Assembly: GCA_947683625.1 (NCBI GenBank)
Contig: CANTUR010000129.1
Coordinates: 1-64,000 of the forward strand
Length of the DNA: 64,000 nucleotides
From: Mallotus nudiflorus
Taxonomy: Eukaryota > Streptophyta > Magnoliopsida > Malpighiales > Euphorbiaceae
Direction of reading: 5' to 3'
Shown: positions 35,809 through 46,297 of the stretch, piece by piece
Position numbering within the stretch: the stretch's first letter is position 1
How the letters are laid out: every line of letters begins with the position of its first letter
The notes under the pieces: generated by a model
Told to the model about the DNA's origin: nothing
Databases searched by the model: none
Seen by the model: the letters and a program-made list of their open reading frames with translations, nothing else
Position numbers and translations under genes: made by a program

Positions 35809-37704
35809 TGAACTTTTGCTTGTCCTCAAGCAAGAACCTTATTATAACAATAATATGAGCATATTAAAATAAAATTACAGATAGTTTAATCAATACAGTA
35901 ACGGGTTAATGCAAGTATTATTTAGCAAAAATAAGTTAATAAATTGAGAAAATGACTGCAAATATTACCAAGTGAAGCGTACGTCTCAAATGAATTATTC
36001 ATAAGAATTGATGAACTAAAACTTATAAACCAAGGAAAGTCAAACATATTTAAATTATTAGTTAACCTTTAAGCTAAATATGATAACCAATTGAATTTTT
36101 ATTTTATTTTATTTTTATTTTTATTTATTTATGTTGGATTAGAATTCTTCCCAACTTTGGTATTCCCTACCGTTCCTGTATTACTAAACATGAATATCAC
36201 CGTTAGGTACCTTTGGATTACTCATATTCAATTTGAGTATTGGAGTAGAATGGCGATTTTTGCTCCTCTAATCCTTTATTTTTTTTGGAGCAGTTGAATT
36301 ATCATATAATAGAAAAAAAGTTTTCCTAATAATAAAAATTTATCTAAATCTCTTGATTACAAAAATTTTATCCAAAAATCCTTTTTAAATAAAAAAAAAG
36401 AGAGGTATATATTTAGGTTGATTAAAATTTAAAAAGTCTAATTCTCAAATATTAACAAAGCTTTAAACCATATTCTACAAGAATTAACCATATACTACAT
36501 CAATTAATTTTAATTTTAATGTTCAAAGCTTATAATTATAACAAGTTAGCAAAAATAAAAGTGTGGGAATTTTTTTCTAGAAATGCAATAAATAAACAAA
36601 AAATTACTCAAAATTAATAAGATAAAATACTAAAAAGATGAAATAATTAAATACTCCCCCACACTTGAATTTTACATTGTCCTCAATGTGTTGCACTATA
36701 AGTGAAAAGAAGTATCTAACATCCATGAAAGGAAAATAGAAATAGAAAAATAGAGAATAAAATATAAAATCAAAAGTTGACACAAAAAAATTTTGAAAAA
36801 GTGTTTTGGAGGTTTTGGGACAATGGAGGTCAAAAAGGGGTGCCAGATGGCACATGAAAATGAAAAGTCACATTCCTCTAGAATCTACACACCCATGCTA
36901 CGTGTGAATGCATGGATAATGCACACACCCATGCACGTTAGAAGCTTGAAAATCAGACGGCCGTGTTTGGTGAGGCATGACCATGCATATTGTGAGCATG
37001 AGAATGGCATGGCCTTGTTGGTGAGGGCACGACAATGCAAAATGTGTGCATGAGAATGACACAGTCATGCTTTAAGGGGCACAATTGTGTAAAATGTGTG
37101 CATGAGAATGACATGATTGTGCTTTAGGGGGCACGACTGTGCTTATTAAAGGCACAAATATCACATGGCCGTGTTGGATAAGGCACAACCGTGTTGACTG
37201 AAGGGAGAAAATGGCATGGCCGTGCTAGGTGAGGCACAACAGTGTTTTCATACTCGTTTGCACGGTGTGTCATTTTGTGGCATGCCCATGTTACGTTATG
37301 AAGCTTGGCCCTTAATATGCATGCATACAATGTGAAATATAGTAACATATGTCCCTACTAAAAATTATCATTGAAAGTCACTCCAAATATTTTCAAAGTC
37401 AACAAAACATTTAAGCACACACATAAAAAATATATATATATATATATATATATAAAGTAAAGAAAACTTCCCCAATTTATTTCCTGATGCTGCAGTAATC
37501 TATATTCTAAATATCACTGATAACTTGAGAATAGTCTTTGTTGCATGTATATCCCAAGTATTCAAAAATCTACATAATGAATAGAGCTCCTCAGGGGAAT
37601 CAAACTAACTAAAAAAATTTGAAAAGAACAAATAAAGAACACTTGGGTTATCTACCAAGAAGTGCTTTGTTTAAAGTCATAAGCTTGACTTAATGCAGCA
37701 AAGG
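35809..37704 (-). other. F2 3' noncoding region
   Basis: About 1.9 kb without a gene, close in sequence to F1 32078-33980. It carries a palindromic CpG motif array at about 36885-37290 and a (TA)n tract near 37428-37452. The AAACAAAGCACTTCTTGGTA motif lies near 37676 in reverse. The small frames 36091-37348 are not conserved as protein between F1 and F2. Confidence 0.8.
36885..37290 (-). repeat. Palindromic CpG motif array in F2 3' noncoding region
   Basis: About twelve decayed GCACGGCCGTGC units, aligned with the F1 array at 32460-32870 in reverse. Confidence 0.8.
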
Positions 37705-38890
37705 TTAGGTAGGTGACAACAGTGCAGAAGATGCTCTTGCTAGAATTTCCTCAGACTGATGATAAAGCTTCAGCCTCTGGCCATTGACTTTAAATGAACC
37801 AGAGTTATGACTCCATATCTCTATTGCCTGTTTAACTGTAAAAGGTCCTGACCACCTTGATTTCAACTTTCCTGGAAACAGTTTCAGTTTAGAGTTAAAC
37901 AATATAACTTGGTCTCCTGCTTTGAACTCTCTTTTCAAAATATGCTTATCATGCCATCTTTTTGTTCTTTCATTATAAATCTTGGCATTCTCATAAGAAA
38001 TCAGTCTAAATTCCTCAAGTTCATTCAGCTGGAGAAGTTTCTGAGCACCAGCCTTCTGTAAATCAAAGTTTAAAAATTTTGTAGCCCAAAAAGCTCTGTG
38101 TTCCAATTCCATTAGTAGATGATAATATTTTCCATAGAACAGTCTGAATGGAGAAGCACCAATGGGGATCTTAAATGTAGTTTTGTAGGCCCATAGAGCA
38201 TTATCTTACTTAGAAAACCAGTCTTTTCTTGATGCTGATACTATCTTCTCCAGAATGGACTTGATGGCTCTATTAGAAATCTCAACCTGTCCACTAGTCA
38301 AAGGGTGATAGAGAGTAGCAATTTTATGAGTAACACCATATTTCTTCAATAAGCTCTCAAACTGGTGGTTATAGAAGTGTGTACCCCCATCACTGATGAT
38401 TACCCTTAGTGTCCTAAATCTAGAAAATATATTCTTTTGAGAAATCTGGTTATTGTCCAGCATCATTAGTTAGGGATGCTAAAGCTTCTACCCACTTAGA
38501 TACATAGTCCACCCTAACTAATATATATTTGTTCCTTAGTGAGCTTGGAAAGGGCCCCATAAAATCCAGTCCCCAAACATCAAAAATTTCAATTTCCAGT
38601 ATTCCAGTCAAAGGCATTTCATTCCTTCTTCCTATGTTCCCTATTCTCTGGCATCTATCACAATTCACCATAAACCGTCTGGCATCTTGGAAAAGAGCTA
38701 GATAGTAAAAACCACTTTAGAGGACCTTGGATGTGGTCTTAGTAGAGCTAAAATGTCCTCCACATTTGAGGAAATGATAATGTGTTAAGACGGCCTAAAT
38801 CTCATCCTCTGGAAGGCATGTCCTTTTTAGTCCATCTCCACATCACTTGTATAGAAGAGGTTCCTCCCAATAATTATACTTAACATCAGA
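37705..38890 (-). pseudogene. F2 integrase (Athila)
   Basis: In element orientation: H2C2 zinc domain in decayed form (HYHFLKCGGHF at about 38765, CDRCQ at about 38655), then the integrase core in frame 38450-38671 (VWGLDFMGPFPSSLRNKYI), a frameshift near 38460 within the Asp-rich core, and frame 38206-38466 (RVIISDGGTHFYNHQFESLL, LYHPLTSGQVEISNRA). A stop near 38206 (FSK*) precedes the C-terminal frame 37705-38112 with YENAKIYNERTKRWHD and GDQVILFNSKL..PGKLKSRWSG. Two lesions at least, otherwise full length. The role is insertion of element cDNA into the genome. Confidence 0.92.
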
Positions 38891-40370
38891 AAAAAACTTT
38901 TTCTTTTGTTAGTAGGTAAGATCAGGTGGTAACACTCCACATACTAGGAGATTGACAAAATCTGCATATCAGGGTGCTAAAATTTGCATTTGCATCAACT
39001 GTTCTCCTTTGAAATAGTCATCAATTGGTAATTCAGAACCTTTCCCCGGCAGTTCCAACCTAAACAGGTGGTCAGTTACAACATTCTCTGCTCCACTCTT
39101 ATCCTTAATCTCCAAGTCAAATTCTTATAAGAGTAGTATCCACTTTATCAAATGAGGTTTGGCATCTTTCTTGGAGAGGAGGTACTTCAAAGCTACATGA
39201 TTAGTGAACACAATCACTTTGCTAATTGTAAAATAAGAGCAAAATTTATCAATGGAAAAAATAATAGTAAGAAGCTCTTTCTAAATGGTGGCATAATTCA
39301 GTTAAGCTTCATATAGGGTGTGGTTGGCATAGTAGATGGCATATGTCTATCTGTCTGTCTCTCTTTTGCCCTAAAACAACACCAATAGCATAGTCGCTGG
39401 CATCACACATTACTTCAAAGGGGAGGTTCCAGTCAAGTGGTTGCAAAATTGGAGCAGATATCATAGCCTCCTTTATCCTAAAAAATGAATCCAAACAATC
39501 TTTATTAAAAACAAACAGGGCATCTTTAGCAATCAAATTAGTAAAGGGTTTTGCAATCTTTGAGAAATCCTTGATGAATCTTCTGTAAAACTCTGCATGT
39601 CCTAGGAAGCTGCAGATTCCTTTAACACTAATGGGAGGTGGAAGCTTTTCAATGACTTTAACTTTTGCTCTATCCACCTCTATGCCCTTGTCAGATACTA
39701 AATGTCCCAGAACAACTCTTTTTGTGACCATGAAGTGGCATTTCTCTCAGTTCAGAACTAAATTGTCCTCTTCACATCTCTTCAAAACTCTAGATAGATT
39801 GTTAAGGAAATCATCAAATGAAGAACCATATACAGAGAAGTCATCCATGAACACTTCCATAATATTTTTAATAAATTTAGAAAAGATTGCCATCATGCAC
39901 CTTTGAAAGGTTGCAATGGCATTGCATAGCCCAAAGGGCATGCGTCTGTAAGCAAAAGTGTCATAGGGACATGTGAATGTGGTTTGTTCTTGGTCCTCAG
40001 GGTGTATAAGAATCTGGAAAAATCTAGAGTATCCATCTAGATAACAGAAAAATGAGTGTTGTGCAAGTCTCTCTAAAAGCTGGTCAATAAAAGGAAGAGG
40101 AAAGTGGTCTTTCCTAGTAGCCTTATTCAGTTTCCTGTAATCTATACACATCCTCCATCCTATAAATATCCTAGTAGGGATCAATTTATTATGTTCATTT
40201 TTAATCACAGTTATACCACCTTTCTTCGGGACCATATGGATAGGACTAACCAAATTACTATCAGAGATTGGGTAAATTATACCAGCATCTAATAATTTCA
40301 TTATTTCCTTTTTAACCACTTCCTTCATGTTAGGATTAAGTCATATTTGATGCTCAATAGAGGGTGAACA
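38891..40370 (-). pseudogene. F2 reverse transcriptase and RNase H (Athila)
   Basis: The reverse transcriptase frame 39747-40328 carries VPKKGGITVI, CIDYRKLNKATRKDHFPLPF, RRMPFGLCNA and catalytic FMDD (EVFMDDFSVYGSS), nearly intact. One TGA replaces Trp in the LVLNWEKCHF motif near 39746. The next frame, 39309-39731, holds VLGHLVSDKGIEVDRAKVKV, the thumb, and the start of RNase H (MCDASDYAIGVVLGQ). A frameshift near 39350 and several further lesions affect the rest of RNase H down to about 38900. Least decayed polymerase in the window. Confidence 0.93.
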
Positions 40371-40744
40371 ACTTTCCTCTAAATGGATCTTATGCATGCA
40401 ACAAGAAGGGCTAATCACTTTAAGGTCAGCAATGGTATACCCTATGATCTTCCGATGGTCTCTTACTCTTCTAAGCAACTTATCCACTTGTTCACCATTT
40501 AATTATGCATTAACAATAATCAGATAAGTAGAATTAGGTCCTAGAAAAGCATACCCTAAATCATGAGGAAGTTGTTTAAGTTCAACTTTTAGTACGTCTT
40601 CCTCTTTTAAAGCACATACAGCATAGAAATCACGAGGGGTAAGGGGTCATACCTTACTAACTTACCTTTAGGCAGTGCAAGAGAGGCATTCATGGTGTTT
40701 ATGAAAGCTACTGCCTTAGGATCTTCTTCATCAGAATCTGTATC

Positions 40745-41284
40745 TTAAGTGAGGCTTGCTTCTAGTGGATCTTTAAGGTATTTCTTCTTGAATATTTTCT
40801 CTACATAGTTTTGGATAACATCTACTCTAAAACAGGTCTTTGTTAATAAAGGATCTTTTGTCATTTGGAATACATCAAACTCAATTATGTCTTCTCCAAT
40901 TTTGAGTTTGATTTTACCTCGCTTCACATCAATTATAGCACCAGCAGTGGCTAAGAATGGTCTTCCTAAAATTATGGGAATCTGAGAATCTTTTTCCATC
41001 TCTAATACCACAATGTCATAGGGCATATAAAATTCTCTAACCTTGATTGGTATGTCTTCCAAAATCCCTTTAGGGTAGATAATAGACCTGTCAGCTAGCT
41101 GCAAGGAAATATTTATTGATTTGGGTTCACCTATGTTCAATTTCCTACAGAGAGATAAAGGCATTATAGTGACACTAGCTCCTAGATCACAAAGAGCTCT
41201 ACTAATAAAAAAATTACTAACAACACAAGGTATAGTGATACTCCCTAGATCCTTAAGCTCTTGAGGAAGCTTATTTCTAATCAT
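40745..41284 (-). pseudogene. F2 retropepsin-like aspartic protease
   Basis: Open for 179 codons with the catalytic DLGAS motif (CDLGASVTIMPLSLCRKLNI), the DLGAS variant common in Athila, a flap-like region (IYPKGILEDIPIKV) and the C-terminal IPIILGRPFLATAGA motif. In the intact element it would be part of the gag-pol polyprotein and cleave it. Flanked by the linker to reverse transcriptase (40371-40744, several stops) and by gag upstream. This domain itself has no visible lesion. Confidence 0.9.
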
Positions 41285-41449
41285 TGCACTACACTCCTCA
41301 TTTATTGGAATAGTATCATAATTATCCTAATTCCTTTTGTTGGACATGATGTCTTTCAAAATTTTAGTATACTTGGGCATTTGAGTAACTACTTCTACGA
41401 GATGTCTAGTTGTTTAAACACCTTCAAAACTTTCTGGAATTGTTTATCC

Positions 41450-43008
41450 AAAGCAGAGTTACGCATCCTCTGAGGGAATGGTAAGCAAGGAGTCTTGAAT
41501 GTCTTTGGCTCCTATGCTTCTGCCTATGGTTGTTGAGTGGTCTTTAGCTTAACTTCCTATTCTTTATTCTTGGATTCAGCCTCTGGTATATTCTTCCCAC
41601 TTCGCAGAGTTACTGCTTGGGCTTGCTCTCTCAGGTTTTAAGGCTGACTTGGAAAGTGACTTGGTTAGTGAAAATTGAAGGAACTTACTTGAGAAGTGAC
41701 TTAATTCTCTAGTAATTTAACATGTGTGGTCAACTGTTCCATTCTAGCATCGTACCACTTGAAATTTTCCTCATGATGTTGGAGGCTCTTTTGAACCATC
41801 TGCATTACCTTATTTTATGTTTGGATGAAATTTTCCATCATCAATTCCATATTGGATTTGGGTTCAGATTGAGAAGCCATGTTCTTCTGTTAAAAACTTA
41901 GTGGGGGTGGAGGCTTGTATCCCTGTTGTATATTTTGAGCTTGGTGTCCACTTTGATTTGTCCATGAAAAATTCAGGTGATTTCTCCATCCTGGGTTATA
42001 AGTGTTAGAGAAAGGGTTCCCTTGGGGTCTGCCATTATAATTTTTTAAAGCATTGAGTTGCTTAATTGAACAGCCCTGAGAGTAAGGATCACCTTGCTAA
42101 TAATCTACTGTAGCATGCCCTACTTCGTATACCTCACAACAGAGTACTTGAGATGGATGTCTTGCAAAATTTAGCTTCTCCAATTTTTTTTGTAAGTGAG
42201 TCCAATTTGGCATTCACTATGCTTAAACCATCGACTTCATAAAGTCCAACTTTCCTTGGTTAGTTTTTCTCTCCATGCCATTAGTAATTATTGGATGCCA
42301 TCTTGTCCAAAAGTGTGTATGCATCTGCTGGTGTTTTACTCATAAAAGAGCCTTGACCAGTGGCATCTATTGTAATTTGTAGAGATTCTAACAGTCCCTG
42401 GTAAAAGGTCTGCATTAACAACCAGTATAGAATTCCATGGTAAGGATAATCTTTATAAATCTTTAAATCTCTCCTAGGCTTCATACACCATGTTGCTGGT
42501 TAAATCTAGCCAATTCCTGATGATACTTAGCAATCTTTCCAGGTGGATAATACTTTATCAGGAAAGCCTTAAAGAGAAGGTCCCATGAAGTGATTGAATT
42601 TAGGGTTAATGAACTCAACCATAGCTTGGCTTTATCCCTTAAGGAAAATGGAAACAATCAGAGTCTGATTACGTCTGGACTAACACCATTCATCCTGAAG
42701 GTGTCATAGATATCCAAGAATGAAGCCAAGGGGGCATTAGGGTCCTCTGAAGTTAGTCCTACAAACTAGTATTATGAAACCATCTCGATGTAGGCTAGTT
42801 TGATTTTGAAGGTGTTGGCTTCAATGTTGGGTTTCACTATGCAATTCTGGCCTCTCGTTAGACTAGGTACATCATATTCTTCCAAAGCTCTAGCTGGAGC
42901 TCCCTGTCCTGCCATTGCTTTGAGAATTTGTCTCCTATTCTATTTACAAGTTTTTTCAATCTCTAGATTATGCTCTTCTAATTCAGGATTTTGGGACCTT
43001 GTTTGCAT
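41450..43008 (-). pseudogene. F2 gag (Athila)
   Basis: The start is taken at the ATG at 43006-43008 (MQTRSQNPELEEHNLEIEK), 113 bases from the primer-site edge. The core retrotransposon-gag motif FPFSLRDKAKLWLSSL lies near 42640-42590 and KYYPPGKIAKYHQELARF near 42550-42500. The rest is low-complexity Asn/Gln-rich sequence to about 41450. Stops at about 42980, 42775, 42660 and beyond, many of them TAG or TAA where Gln or Trp is expected. Only distantly similar to the F1 gag. Confidence 0.85.
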
Positions 43009-43120
43009 AAAAAAAAATTAGGTTCCTGAAAAGAAAAAGTTAAACACAATTAATGAAACAAGAATAAAATTATTAGTATTACAGAAACAAAAGTCTATCC
43101 TAATGTAGGTATTCGCCGAT

Positions 43121-43145
43121 CTCCCCGGCAACGACACCAAAAACT
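43121..43145 (-). other. F2 primer binding site (tRNA-Asp-like)
   Basis: On the reverse strand AGTTTTTGGTGTCGTTGCCG followed by GGGAG, directly next to the 5' LTR end CAACA. Close to the Athila tRNA-Asp primer site, with GTGTC for GCGCC. Confidence 0.85.
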
Positions 43146-44030
43146 TGTTGAGCGGTTTTCACAAGTGTATGACTCGTTCCAAGTAATATATGATGAGTGA
43201 GTATCATTACCACAGGGAGATGAGAAATTCTAGCACTAGGTGTGATCTTGCCTCTTATAAGCTAATTGAATGAATGATTTTAAACTAAAATATTAAATTA
43301 ATAAATAAATAGAATGCTAATGTAAACAGATTATATCTAAAGAAATTTAGGATTTAAAAACTAAAGCTTGGATTCATTCACCAGGCACTTGCTTGAATTA
43401 CAGGATTTTGTTAATTTAGTTAATAAATCTCAGTCAAGGGTAGGCTGTTCATAAATTCCTAAGGCTTCTTTCAAAGTCACTCAGGCATACCTAAAGCAAA
43501 CACAGCCTATTCTCATGGTCTAATGCATTACTCAGGTTTATTAAGTTCCTTAATCGTTTATTAATCCCCTAAGGTCTTATCTACTTTTGTGATCAAGGAT
43601 CCCTAGAATAAAAGGTTTTATGAGCTAATAAATCATGCAACTTTCGTTGTCATAAATTTATCCACAAGCATGCATTTAATCAGGCCTAAATTAAACACAA
43701 GATTAATAAATCAAAACCTGAGAAATTGACCGATGATAATTAACCGCAATAAAATAATATCCAAACAAGTAGTAATCCTGGCTATATGAATCCAAACTCT
43801 AAAAGAGTTTAGTTACACATATTGTAAATTATTAAAGACAGGAATAAATGAATATAAGAAAAAGAAGTCTAGAGAAATAGTCTCTATTTCTTGTCTTTGT
43901 TTCTTCAATCCTCTTCTCTATCTCTTTGTCTATCTCTATTTTTCTCATCTCCCTATCCCTCTCTATTTTGCTCTTCTCTTATTTTCTCCTCTCCTACCTC
44001 CTATTGTCCTGGCTACCCTCATTTAAGATG

Positions 44031-44040
44031 CTTTTATATC
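44031..44040 (-). promoter_or_regulatory. Probable TATA box of the F2 LTR promoter
   Basis: GATATAAAAG on the reverse strand in the context GAGGATATAAAAGCATC; the counterpart in F1 is at 22263-22270. Confidence 0.55.
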
Positions 44041-44059
44041 CTCAGAAATAGGGTTACGT

Positions 44060-44470
44060 GTGATGCATGCGTTTGAGTGGAAATTCCTTAAATGTACAAG
44101 TGCAGTTGGACTTGCATGATAATGCACACTTGTATGAAGTTCTTTGCACGGCCGTGTTGATGGGGGCATGGTCATGTGCTTGTTTTTATAAATTATGGCA
44201 TGGTCATGTGAGTAAAGGCACGGCTGTGCCATTTTTGGCTTTGGATTTGGCACGGTCGTGTTGAGCCTTGCACGGCCATGCTCTTTCCCTCTTGTAAAAT
44301 GGCATGGTTGTGCTTTAGCTTATAGAGCCATGCTCCTTTTCTCTTAATTTTTAGCACAACCATGTTAAGCATTACATGGTTGTGCTCTTTGCTTCCCAAA
44401 TGTTGGCACGGTCGTGTTTTACATCACATGGCCGTGCATGATCATTGCACACTCGTGTTCCTTTCTCTGA
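44060..44470 (-). repeat. Palindromic CpG motif array in F2 5' LTR
   Basis: About fourteen units related to GCACGGCCGTGC (for example GCACGGCCGTG near 44147 and GCACGGTCGTG near 44251), spaced 25-40 bp. Confidence 0.85.
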
Positions 44471-44756
44471 CTTTTTTGGATCTTTAACTTTTCTTCACGC
44501 ATTTAATTTCTATAAACAAAATAAAAATTCAGTAAGAAGAATACAAAAATTAGATAGAAAATATAAAACTCCTAATTTATTTAATTAATGCATGATTATA
44601 TCTATATTTTATTTAAATGTCCTAATATTTTCTAAATGCTAAATTTATTAATTATTATGCAGAAAATGGAAAATTATGCAATTAAAATAAATTTTATTAA
44701 ATGAAAAAAAGACTAAAGAGTGTAAATTTTAATAGTAAAATGCAATTATCATCTTC

Positions 44757-46292
44757 TCACTGAGTTTTTATTTTGTCTGTAGAAATTAAATGCATGAAGA
44801 AAAGTCAAAGATCAAGAAAAGCCAAAGAAAGGAACATGGGTGTGCATTGATCATGCATGGCCATATGATGCAAAACACAGCCATGCCAACATTTGGGAAG
44901 AAAAGAGCACGACCATGTAATGCTCAATAGAGTTGTGCTAAATAATTGAGAGAAAAGGAGCACAACTGTGTAAGCTAGAGCTCGGTTGTGCCATTTTACA
45001 AAAGGGAAAGAGCACAACCGTGCAAGGCTTAACACAACCATGCAAATTAATGAAGGAAAAATGCTTAGCCGTGTAAGCCATAGCACGACCATGCCAAATT
45101 TAATGGAAAAAAATGCACGTCGTGCATTGCTCAACACGATCGTGCCAAGAAGTCCATACATATGTGCACGATCGTGCAAACCCAATTTTGGTTTTCCATG
45201 GGCATGCTTTGTACATTTAAGGAAATTCCACTCGCACGCATACACCACGTGCAACCCTAATTCTGAGGACATAAGAGCATCATAAACTCGTGGAGTAGCA
45301 AAAAAAATAAAGGAAGAGAGCAGAAAAGAACAGATAAAGAAAAATAAAAAAATAGAGAGAAAAGTACATAGAGGAGAGATAGTGAAGATCATATATCTAC
45401 ATCAGACTATAAGTAGACAGTGAAGAGATTAGCAACAGGGAACTACATTGACAAGGATTAAGGAGTCTGCTCTCTTCTTATCTTGTGTTTTGATTATATT
45501 AGCTATATCTGTTTATTATTTTATTATTCTCTATATAAACGTGGTAGCTTAATCTCATTTTGTAGTAGAGTTATCTGAGTAACTTAGAGATGTATTGCAC
45601 TCATATATCTTTTTAAATATATTCTTAGTTCATGTCATATTTATGGTTTTTATTTTTATGCTTCATGAATGATTCAATTATTTAAGCGAGTATATTGAGA
45701 CCGAGAGCAGATTTATACCTACAATTGTAATGTTTATATTGAGTCATCCTATGCTAAGAGTATTAAGACTGAGAGGAGATTTACACTTAGGGATCTAGAA
45801 TAAAAACTATGAAATCTTAATTTGAGTAGAGGTACTGATTAAGAGTTAATATTGCATTTTACCTTTAGAGTTTAAGTTTGTTATGGATCTATTGATTAGA
45901 GTTTTGTGAGGCGAGAATCCCTTCATTCGAATCAATATTTGAAATAATAAGCTCACCTTGTACATGCTCAAGAGAGATTTATGAGAATCATAGCGATAAC
46001 ATCTTAAACATAACTATGAGAGATATTATATAAATTAGATTTTGAGTCAATACAGATCCAGGTGAAAAGAGAAACTCTAGTACATATTATACATTGCTTA
46101 TTCTTCAGAAAATTTAATTTATTTTTAATTGATTTATAACATAAAAATTGATCTGTTTAGACACAAATTGATATGTTAGGACAAGCACGTAAATCAAGCA
46201 AACTAGTACTTATCCTCTTCCTTGTGGGATTGATATCTAAACTTACAGTTCTATTCTATAACTTGACCCGTATACTTGCAGAATTGCAATTA
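44757..46292 (+). repeat. F1 3' LTR, remaining 1536 bp
   Basis: Continues the LTR begun at 33997, collinear with the F1 5' LTR from about 21715 to its end, and terminates GCAATTA at 46292 before GGTGT. It carries a palindromic array at about 44840-45240. The TATA-like box has changed to GACATAAG near 45268. Confidence 0.93.
44840..45240 (+). repeat. Palindromic CpG motif array in F1 3' LTR
   Basis: About fourteen units related to GCACGGCCGTGC, aligned with the F1 5' LTR array at 21805-22210. The CpG positions decayed independently in the two LTRs. Confidence 0.85.
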
Positions 46293-46297
46293 GGTGT

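Larger units (their letters stand above)
34205..44751 (-). mobile_element. Element F2: Athila-type Ty3/gypsy retrotransposon, the best preserved element
   Basis: Reverse-strand element of 10547 bp inserted in F1's 3' LTR. Target-site duplication TCTTC at 34200-34204 and 44752-44756. The LTRs are 34205-35794 (3' LTR, 1590 bp) and 43146-44751 (5' LTR, 1606 bp). Order in element orientation: 5' LTR, primer site, gag, protease, reverse transcriptase, RNase H, integrase, 3' noncoding region, purine tract, 3' LTR. No env-like frame. It has fewer stops than F1, in keeping with its position as one of the two innermost insertions. Its left terminus reads TATTGAG where the 5' LTR has TGTTGAG. Confidence 0.95.
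43146..44751 (-). repeat. F2 5' LTR
   Basis: On the reverse strand TGATAATTGC at 44751 to CTCAACA at 43146. The U3 holds a palindromic array at about 44060-44470. A TATA-like GATATAAAAG lies at 44031-44040. R-U5 is 43146-44030. By eye the two F2 LTRs are over 90% identical. Confidence 0.93.
21512..46292 (+). mobile_element. Element F1: Athila-type Ty3/gypsy retrotransposon, interrupted by E and F2
   Basis: Plus-strand element inserted in G's 5' LTR, with target-site duplication GGTGT at 21507-21511 and 46293-46297. The 5' LTR is 21512-23269 (1758 bp). The 3' LTR is 33997-34204 plus 44757-46292 (1744 bp). The primer site after the 5' LTR and the GTGGGGGGTTTT purine-rich tract before the 3' LTR are Athila-like. 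Subtracting copy E and F2 leaves about 11.0 kb, normal for Athila. The coding region is riddled with stops. Between integrase and the 3' noncoding region there is no room for an env-like frame. Confidence 0.93.
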
